Shown here in pieces: positions 35,101-46,560 of a DNA stretch of 60,000 bases; position 1 is the stretch's first letter, and the number at the start of each line of letters is the position of its first letter. The DNA is taken from assembly GCF_000003815.2 (NCBI RefSeq), contig NC_049980.1:22211249-22271248 (forward strand), given 5' to 3'. Source of the stretch: Branchiostoma floridae (Eukaryota; Chordata; Leptocardii; Amphioxiformes; Branchiostomatidae). The translations under genes and the position numbers were made by a program. The notes below the pieces were generated by a model. That model was given only the letters and a program-made list of their open reading frames with translations, was not told where the DNA came from and did no database searches.

Positions 35101-38100
35101 TGACGCGGATTTGATAACCCTGCTGGCTTCCTGGCCTCTCGTAACATTTGTGATCATGAGCAATTTGGTGCAGGATTCGTTAGACGGATATGGGATGCCA
35201 TTATGAAGAGCCATCTCAGGCGAGAGGAAATGGGCGGAGAGGTGATATCCTATTACCTAACCTGCTGGAACCGAGCGGGGACGATCGTTTCTTATCATCG
35301 ATCAGAAAAATATGTACCTCAGTTAAATACGTCTTCTTGTTTTAGAAAATGTTCGTAAACTGTTAATAAAAGTGAAACTATCTTTGTTTTTCTAAACACA
35401 ATTGCTACTGTAGTTTCTTCAATTTGAAGTCAGTGAGCAGTGCTAGTAACATGAGCTCTGTCCTTGGTGCTGAACTAGAAATCCAATTTAAAGTGTCATG
35501 CATGGCAAGATAAAATGATTCCTTAAAAACCACGTTGTGCAAAATGTTCAAGAAATAGATCACAAAAAGTATCAAGTACCTTCATGTTGAATTTGTCCAT
35601 CTCTCAGAGAATATTTCATTTTATACAAGAATGACTTGTGCTGTGTGTGTAGAGATGCAACAACATCGGTTATAGTCCTTTGGCCATGTACATGATACCT
35701 TTGAAATTCGACCATATTGATTTAAAGAAAGTGATTTTGATATTATTTTCTATCCAACTTTGGCCGTTCATAGAGGCAGGGTTTGCGCTTAAAACAAGTC
35801 ATGCATGTGCTCCCAACTACTCCTCGTACGTGTTTTACGTATGTTGAAAATTAGCTGAAAGCGTTCATCTAAAATCCATTTCTAGAACACCTTCAAAACT
35901 ACACGATTTGGAAAACAAACATATAGATTAGAACACAGGTCTGCGGAAGGTATATAGAGTTGAAAGCAATGTATATGATATGACGGTAAGGAATGTCGAA
36001 GTACGCTAACGCCAACACATTAATGGCAAGGAAAAACTTAAAGAAAATAAAATCGTTGACAACGACAAACCATAGAAATAGTCTGTCTATATCCCACCTA
36101 CACACCGGACCCTGACGAAACATTTCCCGCTAGGAAACATTTCCCGCCTGGAAGCTGGCAGGCCGCTAAGTGGATGATATCGGCACAAGTGGAGCAGCAA
36201 TAACCCGATTTCACACATAACATGCCTGTGATCATATCGTTTTCATATTTGCTCAACGACCGCACAGTCGGAGCGTGTCATGTCAGAAGTGAGAGGGGTG
36301 AGCGGGAAAGATCGAGGCGGTATCAGGCTAATTCAGCCCGCGCAAAGTTGCGCCAAACGATGTGCCCAGGGTATCAGCTGTGTTACATAATGCGGCTTTA
36401 TTCCTGGGTAGCCGATAAGGTGGTGGGCTCCCATGTTTCTTGTTGCTTACCCCTTACCGCATTACTGGCGTTTATGTGTGTTGAGGAGCATTTCTTCGTC
36501 CTCTGAGGAATTCGGCGCCTTGCGACCGTAAACAACAACAATAAAAAAACGAAATGAATCTTTCCAGTCATTTTCTTGCTTTTCTATCCAAAACTATAGA
36601 TAAAACACGTATCTGTGCACTGCACTTCAAATTGTTGTTGAAATTTTATTCTTGATTTTACAAAAATAATAGGCTCTAAAAGATTTTGAGATTTCAGACT
36701 TCATTTTGAAAACAAATCGTATACAAGATATTAGAAAACCGTTTTGAAATATATTTGCAGTATGTGTCAACCTGTGTTCATTTCCACAATATGAGTTATG
36801 GTGTTGTCCTCCCAGATACGTCACTGGTCACCCTTTAACATGTTGATCCCGCCTGGTACAATAAGAGCCACACACCACACAAGGTGTCCGCCTACAGCAC
36901 AACCCCGTCCTTATTCCGTTAATGGAACTGGAAATCTATATTCCTGTCAACACTCTAAGTTCAGACAAAAACGGGGTTTTTCTTTGTACCGTTATTCGCG
37001 AAGAATTACGAACTCTCTCAAACAATTTCTGGTTAAGAAATGATTGTTAGGATCATTTTAAAATCCCGCCACCACCATCAATGATGCCATTGGCCTGGAA
37101 TTGTTCTCATTTGCTTAAGATGATGATCATAAATTAGTAGACTTCTGGAGTTCTACGTGATAAAGATCACGCAATAGCACAAGGTTTCTTTCCTTTAAAA
37201 CCAAGACAAAGTTTGCTTGTTCGTACGTTCGTTTGTTATTTTGTCTGTTTGTTTTTATGCATTTGTACGGAATCCCGATGCTATATTCGACTTTCATTAA
37301 GATTTCACTGCAACAGACCAAATTCCTTGGGATACTGGAAAAGTTACCGTCGCATGTGTGTAAGTCAGTGGTCCGCTAAATCATTTGGCCAATTTGTACT
37401 ATTTTTTCAGTCTAGCGACCCAAGTGGAAAATAAGGAGCGGTGTAACTGCAAAAGAACGCCTCCAGACCTGAGATTTCACAGCGCCCGCAGTCGGTATTT
37501 AATTTGTGGGAAGGCGGAGAAGTGGCCGTACTTTGTTAGCCTGTCAGCGATCTTCCCACAGTGGCCATAGATACATTACAAACCACAGGCGGCAGTACAT
37601 CATATCCCGCCGCGGGATGTCTACCGGTCTTCCTCTGGGCTTTCTGGTCTCTCGGCACACGCCGCTGTCAAACCGCCACGGTGTGTCTACTGAAACAACT
37701 GCTTAGGCTCCCACTCCACGACACAGCGATCACTGTGCGACCGTACAGTGAGCGAGTTTTGATTTTTGTAACTCCTGATTTCACGATTAGAATATGATGC
37801 GAGATGTAACAGACGGAAAAATGAACAAAATGTTTAACAACATGTTCTTATCTATGAAATTTGTCGACCGATATGTCAAGTATCAGCTCAGCGGTCGCAG
37901 CGTAGTCGCCGTTTCTAGTCGACAAGGGATGTAACAGCACTTAAGAGACATTATGCCCATCATATAACAATGCCCCGGGATATACAGCCACAACGCGGAA
38001 TCTAAAACCCGTTTGTTATTCGTTCAGCCACTAAAATAAAAAAAAAGCTAGTACGTCAGTGGAGCTTTGGTTGAATCGAATTGCAGGTCGTAAGTGCGTT

Positions 38101-41100
38101 TTGTCTGTTTCAAAATGCCGTTACGCCAACAACCCAGCGACCCCGCAACTCATAACTACCTACGGCCGTTCTGGGGTTTTTATACATACAGGATCGTTTT
38201 TTCCTCCCGTTCGTCTGATTTCCCCCGATAACGATCAAATGGTACGAAATATCGGTGGAAAAGCTTGTCTATGATGTGCCCAGGCGCCATATAATATCCG
38301 CGAGTTTAACATGACACAGTATATCATGGAGGGGCTGCTGTTAACATCAGCGACGGCGGCTTTGGTGGGCCAAGCGGCCGGGATTGGCCGAGCTCGCCGC
38401 GGACGCTTTACCTCATCAAGCCGGCTGAGACGCCGGAGTTAGAGTTCAAGAGTAATAAATGTCGGATTTTCCGTCGGTCGTCTCTCTGCGTACATTCCGC
38501 GCAGCACGCGCCGGTAAAATGGCATTTTAAACAGACGTACCCGTTCTCTGTTATCCACCAGTATTAAGGCAGCCCAGACGAACTCGGGCACATCTCCCTG
38601 GTGAATGGGCCGCCGGGGCTTTTGAACGTTAAAATGAAAACCACCACCAGTCACCACCCGCACAAAAGATCTGTCCATTTCGATTACGATTTCATTGAAA
38701 TCTTTGATTAAAGAGAACACGAGCCGAGGTCTGGCGGTGGCGAGGGAACGTCCTCCCATTACACTCCTGTCCTGAGTGTTTTCCCTTTCCTATATACAAT
38801 ACCGCACATTAATTACCCATTCTATTACCTGTACGCACAGATACACCCTAAATAAGCTATGCATGGCATTAACGAACCCTAAGTTGTATTATGATTCCCC
38901 TTGATATGATAAAGAGCCTTTCCTTTGCGTAAAATCGTTTACAGTTCACAGTAACAATTCGTTATTATGTCGAAATTGTGGAGTGCGGTTTTATTTAGCT
39001 TCTCTGTTTTACAAAAACTGCGAAAATACCACTTTTACTTTCAGATCAAATTACCATCTTGTGATAACGAAATGTCTGTCCTAGTCAACACAAATGAATG
39101 ATATTATTGTTATTTATTATCATCTATGTACAAGAATAACTCGCGCCATTTTTAGCCATTGAAATCGGAATATGGTGGGACATTTCGTTGATGAAACATG
39201 CAGCAAGTATTATTGCCGACTCCCGCCTGTAAGCATGACGTTACAGAGAAGAAAAATATTGGAAGTGATTATTTTTCGGTGTTAGCCGTTAAGTCTAAGG
39301 CATATCTCCGACCATCAAGACACATTACATGATTGTTTATATTATTTATAACCATTGTGTCGAGGAATGCAAGAAATGTACATGTCTGAGTGTCGAAATA
39401 TTTCCATATCAATTTCGTTTCTGTTATCTAGAAACACGTGGTGGCGTATAGATGATCAAAACAAACGAATCCGTCCAAAGTTTAGAAAGAATCTTACATA
39501 TCTATTTTGTTCATACAAACAGACAGGCAATATAGGCATGCATATAGAATCATCCAAAGTATCCTGAGATGTAATTCTAACGTTAGGTTATGACAGGTTA
39601 TATGTAAGTGTTATACAAAATGCGTTTCCTTTGTGCTGTCGTTCATCACACAGAATGAAGACTGTCCTGATCCTCTCTGACGTACCCGTAATACGTGTGA
39701 GACCGTTGGCTGGTCTTCCGCTATGCATAAATGCTGTTTTGATTGTGTGTACTCTTTGCTGCTTGTGTTATTTTTAAGGAATAATACATTTTCAAACCTC
39801 ACTAGATTGTGTTATTAAGCTCAGCCTTTGTGTTGTGAATAAATCCAGTCTAGGAAATAGAAGTTCTGTAAATAAACTCCCAGTCTTACTGAGGAAAGAT
39901 AAACTCAGACATTCACATCTCACGGAAGGATAGCATGTTATGCTTATAGAACATTTGAAGAGACAAGGGACCATATGTGCATAGATATTTCGTACTTAGA
40001 TGATGCTAACATTGCACGTTTTTCTAAACCTGACGTATGGACTATGATGGTGTACGTCGGTGTTAAGTTGAGTCCTAACAGACACCAAGCGTTTTCATTC
40101 CTGAAAATTTTCTCATAACGATTATCATATTATTGTGTTTGATCTAAAAATAATATCGACGGCTTTTCTTTTGTTACCTGTTCATAACTTGAAGCACACA
40201 TTTTACAAGCATGTAACCGAAGACATAACCCAATAGCAGCTTATACAATTGACCTACTAGCATGTCCCTTATATGAGTGTGTATTTCACAACGGACTAGA
40301 CTCAACAATGTACTGAATACCTGAAAGGATTTCGTTACGTTTTGTTATCATGTTATACCACTCGTTGTAAGGGTCCTGGCAGCTATCCCAACACTAGTTT
40401 GTATCATACTTTTCGTGATTCAATCTTAATTCGCGGAAAGAATCACGTACGAATTTATAGTGTTGTTGGAGTATCCATTCTCATCGAAAAGTCGACACGA
40501 TTCAGTTCAATCTCAAAACTACAAAAGGGTAGCAGACTGTAAGGGTTAGGTGCAGCTGAAGTGGACGTGCGCTGCGCTAACTTGTTTTCCGATTCACGCC
40601 TTGAGTTGCGAGGATAATCCAATTTGTGTCCCATTGGTGGCATCAAGTACAATAATTCACCGTGGAATGGGACACATATGATCCAATACCGCGGTCAAAT
40701 CGCACTTGAACAGAGACAATAGACTACACTGATCTACACTACGCCAAAACAAACACCGACACTCACTATACAGCCACATACACTCACTGTATCTACTATG
40801 GAAGCAAAACGGCGATGAAACACTACAAAAATGTGTCTAGCACAGTAAGGCGACCGTTCACATTGTGTTGCCTATTGTTATCCCAATGAAGTTGGATTTC
40901 TCTAATACTTATAGTCCTTCTTGCATCTTTCTTTCCGTTAGAATTTAAGGTGAACACATACCAGCTAATCATGGACCGAATACTTGATTCAGATTTCCAT
41001 ACTGCCCTTTTTGCACAGTATGATCATCGTTCATCTATTCTATTCTATTTCCTTTCATTTTGTTATCTATTAGCAATAGTTTCAACAGGCCTAGGACAGC

Positions 41101-44100
41101 AAGTTGCTTGCAAAATTCTCATGATGAAAATTTCCTGCAATTGTTTCTATTTGTTTCAAATGAGACAGCCCAATTGAGCGAGGTTGGAGAAGTGGATTAT
41201 TTTTTCTTCTTCTCGGCTTCTGTGCTATTCTATCCTATCGAATTTGTAACATATATTTGTAGTACCTCGTGGATGTTCACAGCGCTAGATGTTGTCTATC
41301 AAACCACAATTTTCCTGTCCACATTTGTTCTGAAAGGCACGACACGATAAATCGGTGCCTTCTGCACTAATGGTTACACTCCCATAATCTCTACATTCAA
41401 CCAATTATCTGATATGAACATAAAGAGAATATATCTGTCTTGTTAAGAAATTCAGGATACATATTTTGACGTAACTGGTATCAATCTTAATGGTGTATTA
41501 AATCTTTTCTTAAGGTTGATACGAGCAATTTTACGTTTGGCGAAAGTTGCGATAATGAAACGGAGATTTGACGAATCGGTGTGTGCTTATGACAAGTGAT
41601 AACTGTTCAATTTGGAACAGGCTCAGATGGCTGATTTATGCCCCGCCTAGACACTATTTCGTCTACCACGGTTTCTTCATAATCAAATGGTGTTTTCTCC
41701 TAAAGATAGCTCACAAATGATCGCTTGATCATCAAGTGCTGTTTTTCCTTCTGTTAGGACATTTATATATCTAACAGAAGTGCTCAAGTACCCGCTAATT
41801 TTCCCTCAAGGCTTTGGTGTGTTGGTTTGTTTCTACAGCCTAACTCTGCATGTACATTTTTGTTCAGTATCACACTGGTAGCCATTGGAATGTATCAGCC
41901 TAGAACGGCGGCGGGAGAGAACCCAACACGGGAGAGAACCCCCGTTCAGAGACACCGGGCCCCCGTGCTAAAATTCAAGCTCACTTCCTGCGATCCTATC
42001 GTAACAGACTGTTCGCGGCAATTTTACATTTCCGTGCTAAGGAGAAGATAAGGCCGCTGCTCCGACAAATTTCGGCACATTTCAATTTCTGCCGAGCTAG
42101 ATCTCGACCCTAGATACGAGCCCGCCATTTCTGCAGGTACTGCGCAGGGAACTGTTTCGGCTTTCCCGCCGTTTTGACACAAACCGAGACGGACAAGCCA
42201 TCAGGAATTTCTCTAACCCTAGCCGTTTTCAAATATCATATTGCTGGAATGATTCCTAAATACCAAACGAAATAACAGACACACAAAATCACCGTCAATG
42301 CGAAGGCCTTTGTTTCTTATAAACAACCTTATCTGCTACACGTACGCCTCACACGCTCTCCTTCAAATTACAGGAATGTCCAAGAAATATCTATACGTTA
42401 AAAATTCTATATCCCATAGCAGTTTCAAAAGAATAACCTATCGCAACAATGTCGAAATCTTGTAAAGAATATCACGACAGGTAGAATCTCCGTATCACCA
42501 TTTCCAACGAGCCATAATTGCTCATCGTTTGGAGATATCATCTCCAGCCCGGACACAGGAGCGTGCCGTTTTCCGCCCGGCGGAGCCCCTTTGAATTTTC
42601 ATCGCCGAGAAAACCGTGGTCGAATCGGGCTGCTTGGCGCCGGGTTGCGAAATGGCGAGGTTTGAAGACGCTCCATTCGGATGTAAAAATGGTCAGATTT
42701 GCGCGGGATGTCTACAAGCGGATCTGCCCGGCGAAAGTGTGGGAAAGGGTCGGAATTGTGCGAGTTACAAAGAAAGCCGCGCTTGTTTTAAAACAATTGA
42801 AATGATAATCCCTTTGTTACAATCAAATCACAGTTTTTTGCACCTTCCTGCCAAGTACAGGTACGTGACAAAGGTGTAAGTGCTGTACAAACAGGTTCAG
42901 GGATGAAACAGTACCGCAGGACATGCCTTTCTCCTATCCACACAGTTTGCAGCGGGTTGTTGTCAAATGTCTGCAATGTTGTTCAAATTACAGAACAAAA
43001 CACAGCGTTCGGTAACATTACCCAAATCTAGAAATAAAAACACGCTTTCACGACTAGTTGTCTTAAGCGACAGTTGACATTCTTTAACGTTTTAGGAGGC
43101 CATTGTGAGAAATGGGACAAATATGTCTGCTTCTCCGAGTCAATCTTATTTTGTTCAATCCTAGTCTGCCTCTTGCAACTGACCCCTGCATTCGTCTTCC
43201 TTACCCGACCCAACCGCATCCCACATTTGTCGATATGGCCGCTTGTTAGCACGGGTAAGCTATAAGTCTGGAGTACTATTGGTTTTATTTAACATAATCA
43301 AACAAATAAATGGGCTAACAAGATGTTGCTAAGCGCTGGTTAGGGCAGTATAGCCGGCCAAAGCGTCGGAGATCAAGAAAAATCTAAAAGACATCGAAAT
43401 TGGATCTGTTGAAGCAGGGGCGAATGAGAAGCTACATCAACCATAATTTGTCCTCAACTGGGAATTTCATGTAGCCGCAAAACCCACCATTTATACCAAT
43501 TCCCTGTCTCTAAGCAGCCATGTGCATATGTGAAATCCGTTTGATAGGGTCTTATCCGCGGGTGTGTAGTTTGAGTCGTTGTAACCGGGACTGTTTGTAC
43601 GTTCGAAACTGCGACAGGTGACCCAGAAAATATGTATGAACTGCTGCGAGACCATTGAGGTGGCCAGTGACAATGGTAGAAAAGCAATCCACGCCAAGTG
43701 CCACGCGATGTCATTAACTTGAGGAAATTGAAACGGTGGGGGAGGTAGCAATAAAATAAGCCTTTTCATGTACTGTCGCAAGGTGTTCGAAAGAGGATGT
43801 TACCTTCTAGTTCGGTGTCATTGATCCCAATATTTACGGGTACAATTTAAACAAACGGGTCCCGCAGAACTGAATGAACACTTCCCAGCGGGTCAGGATA
43901 TGGTGCTAATCACAATATCGGTGTCAGATTAATGCTTTTAGCAACGGGTAAAAATGTTAATCTAATCTAATCTTTTAGCGCTAATGAAATCCGCACGCCC
44001 GCGAATCATCTTCACTTAGGTCAAATGAAAACGAGCCATTGTTTTAACGTGGTTAGGAAGTGATGGACAAAGGAAGTCACACGGTTTTCGTAGCTATAGC

Positions 44101-44132
44101 TTATATCGCAAACTTAAAGATACAACGGGATG

Positions 44133-44169
<37 letters not shown>

Positions 44170-46306
44170 AGTTTTTGCCACCTCTCTGTGAAACGATGAC
44201 AAGGTCCGAAATTTTTCGCGGTATTGTACCGGCCACATCTCAAATAACCTGCTGATGAAACGGTTTAATTTGCATGAAACACGCAATTCTTATGGTGAGA
44301 GGATTGGACAAGCTGGACAGCACACGCGACAAGTACCTGTCATCAAATTTACTGTTATTTCTGTATCTATAGCGCAGTCTGATATTCGCCGAGCATTTCA
44401 GGGGATTTTGAATAGTTGAGTCGTCAAGCTCTCGATGAAACCGAAGAAAACCTATTCATGCAGCCAAACGGACTCTGTATTCTATAACGTCACTTGGAGA
44501 CTGTAACGTAGTGTTAGAAGGGAGAGCACCTTCCCCACAAACAAGGTAGCGTTTGATCCCTCGCAAATAAAATACACCAAAAATTACAACAGTTGCGACC
44601 AACAACAAACGCACACGACAATACATAATTCTAAAAGTTGACGATTTGTAAAGTCCACTAGTTATGTAGACATGATCGTGTGAGGTGCAAACGATACCAG
44701 AAAACTGTGCGAAACGTTTTACCTGCACTCTCGTCTCGGGTGACTAGAAACAAAACAAATATGAGTTCCTATTATTCTTCTATCCTTTTAACACCGGTGA
44801 AAGAGAAAGAAGTAACCGTATACATAACAGATGAGATACTACGGAGAAACATTGCTTATAAATGTTGTAATAGTAAGGTCTGTGTTCATACCTGTACTCT
44901 GGATTCGGTGAGGCCGATTCTGAGTGCGAGTTCTTCCCTCATGAAGATATCGGGGTAGTGTGTCTTGCTGAAGGACCGCTCCAGCTCCTGAAGCTGGGCG
45001 GGGGTGAAGCGCGTCCGGTGCCGCTTCTGCTTCTGTGGCTTGTCGTCGGACTGGTCGGACTTGGTCGAGACCGTCTCGGGGCCGGAGTCCATGACGCCCG
45101 AGGAGCCCATGTCCTGCTCGCGGACCTTGTCCTGGCCGTGGCAGCTGGCCGTCGTGCTGTCCACGCCTTCTTCCTTCATGCCTGAAGCAACGTGGAAAGT
45201 AAAGACTGCATTCAGAAAGAGAGAGGAGAGAGAAACAAAACAGAAACGGGAATTAAAAACAAGGCAACAAAATTGATGAATGTTCTGTAAAATGATGACC
45301 AGAAATGTGGTGACAGGAGGTCTTGCCACTAAATCATAGCATTCTTTCAATAGCCGATGTTTTGTTATTTCTCCGAGGCGTTTGGCACTCCAATTCTAAC
45401 TTCTGAATCATTCCACAAAAGAAAAAGGGATTCTTGGGATTCTCGCATAAAATATTGAGTGCTAAAAGGTCCTAAACGGAAACGTTTATCAGGTTGGTGA
45501 CGAGACGGAGGTTTGTGATTCTTTGGTTCCCAAAGGAACTAACGACAGAGGCGGAGGGAAAGGTCTGTACTTCTAGTTCTACAAAACTGTTGACTCTCTC
45601 TGCCAAAGTGTTTCCAAGAAATGTTCAGTCACCGCGTAAAAAAAATCAACAGAAGAGCGTCGGAAATAACTGGACCGGACGGAGAGAATCCACGGTAACA
45701 TCGAAACAGAGACAAGGTCTTCTTACTAATTTGGCATGAAGTCAGCCCATTGTTGTGCGCCTTTTGTCGCCTCCGTGTATTGACACAAAGCGGTCGTACA
45801 CAATTGTATAGAGAGAAGACTGGGGGCAGCAAGTGCAAAGTTGTTTGATGGCAAGCAACATACAACGACAAGAAAAGATACGCGATTTTCAATAAACTAG
45901 TTCTGGAAATAAGCGACGATTTAGAAAATATTTGGCGCGGACCACTGAACTGACTGGCAAGTAAATTGATAAAGTTAGAATGAAAGAAGAATGAAAGGGA
46001 AAAGTCGTTTGAAGCAAAATGAATTTCACTGCGCCCGTAATATCGCCAAATAGGCGACGTGTTTAGGTGGAATATGGGTAGAATTGAGCTCTGATTAAGG
46101 GTAACAAGAGATAAAACTGTTCAATTGTGGCGGTAATGAAAGCTATGAAAGAAAGTAAGTGGACCAGAGCTCTTACCGGAGGACAGGGGCGAGTTGACCG
46201 TGGCGTTGTTGTTGAGCATGCCGGCGTGAGAGAGGAGCGGGTCCGTGGAGCTGTGGAGAGAGTTACCGTTCGCCGAGAGCACCGCTGTCTGAGCACCCCC
46301 AGCCAT
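31638..46306 (-). CDS. Otp: Orthopedia (Otp) homeobox transcription factor
   Basis: Three exons, 46306-46177, 45181-44892 and 32168-31638 (minus), join in phase to 316 residues; human OTP has 325. The homeodomain covers residues 95-154. Its helix 1-2 region reads [20 protein letters not shown] and the recognition helix [15 protein letters not shown], with Q50 and N51, as in Otp of other animals. An N-terminal LLSHAGML resembles vertebrate LSHADLL. After the homeodomain come [24 protein letters not shown] and [18 protein letters not shown], the last being the OAR motif. Otp specifies hypothalamic and neuroendocrine neurons in vertebrates and apical or neurosecretory cells in several invertebrates. 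The intron between homeodomain positions 46 and 47 is typical of PRD-class genes. Confidence 0.97.
32488..32503 (-). promoter_or_regulatory. RE1/NRSE-like motif 5
   Basis: Minus strand TTCAGCACCAAGGACAG (through 32487) in Otp intron 2, 320 bp from exon 3. Its flank GAAC.AGAAATC is shared with motif 6. Confidence 0.6.
35459..35474 (-). promoter_or_regulatory. RE1/NRSE-like motif 6
   Basis: Minus strand TTCAGCACCAAGGACAG (through 35458) in Otp intron 2. It shares a short flank (CTGAAC.AGAAATC on the plus strand) with motif 5 but diverges beyond it. Confidence 0.6.
36123..36147 (+). promoter_or_regulatory. Paired E2F-type sites
   Basis: TTTCCCGC occurs at 36123-36130 and 36140-36147, inside a 17-bp tandem duplication (GAAACATTTCCCGC twice). 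Confidence 0.35.
44139..44166 (+). repeat. (TC)14 microsatellite
   Basis: An uninterrupted TC dinucleotide run in Otp intron 2. Confidence 0.95.
44892..45181 (-). CDS. Otp: Otp exon 2, homeodomain positions 1-46
   Basis: After the acceptor GCTTCAG it encodes [20 protein letters not shown], an acidic/Ser-rich linker, then [20 protein letters not shown] and on to TESRVQ at GTATGA. GMK at its start matches the GMKDAAE of human OTP, which supports the junction. Antisense frames here are shadows of GC-rich coding sequence. Confidence 0.96.
45182..46176 (-). other. Otp intron 1
   Basis: About 1 kb between GTAAGA and GCTTCAG. AT-rich, no repeat or further exon seen. Confidence 0.85.
46177..46306 (-). 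CDS. Otp: Otp exon 1 (coding part)
   Basis: It starts at the first ATG of the frame, in good context (CTGCCATGG), with [20 protein letters not shown] and ends SPLSSG with a glycine codon split after one base at GTAAGA. The frame stays open for about 20 codons upstream but without an ATG, so the start is fairly secure. Confidence 0.9.
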
Positions 46307-46560
46307 GGCAGTCCGCACGGAGACTCTAACTGCTAGTCGGCGGTGGTACGTGGGATATACACCGGCCACGGGCCCACCAGCCAGCCTCTCTTTGTGATGC
46401 TGTGGTCGCCGCGCCCAAAGACGGCTTCTGATTGGTCGCCGCGCAAATGACCAATGGGAGGGCCGCTGTCAGCCAGCTGATGACAAGCCGAGCATGAGAG
46501 GGCCACTTACCACCTCGCCTCAACACACCAATCATTAATATTCAATCGGGATAATTGGGA
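46307..46560 (-). promoter_or_regulatory. Otp 5' UTR and proximal promoter
   Basis: The minus strand has CCAAT boxes at 46435-46431 (forward) and around 46451 and 46528 (reverse), in GC-rich DNA. A TAAT-rich cluster (CCAATTATCC and TTGAATATTAATGATTGG, 46528-46558) could bind homeodomain factors, Otp included. A weak TATA-like GTATAT lies about 50 bp from the ATG. GGTG|GTAAGT near 46510 could be the donor of an upstream non-coding exon. The TSS is not determined. Confidence 0.45.

Larger units (their letters stand above)
32169..44891 (-). other. Otp intron 2 (12.7 kb)
   Basis: A very long intron inside the homeodomain codons. It contains two RE1-like motifs (32488, 35459), E2F-type TTTCCCGC sites (36123, 36140, 42172), a small hairpin (41748-41780), a (TC)n tract (44139-44166), and GC/CpG-rich, high-complexity patches at about 33100-33480, 34740-35300, 38280-38760 and 42540-42800 that could be enhancers. 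No other exon is recognised. Confidence 0.8.

Noticed and set aside
42518-42805. 95-codon plus-strand frame in Otp intron 2
   Set aside because: Basic, low-information peptide in a CpG-rich patch on the opposite strand to Otp. No domain or splice signals seen.
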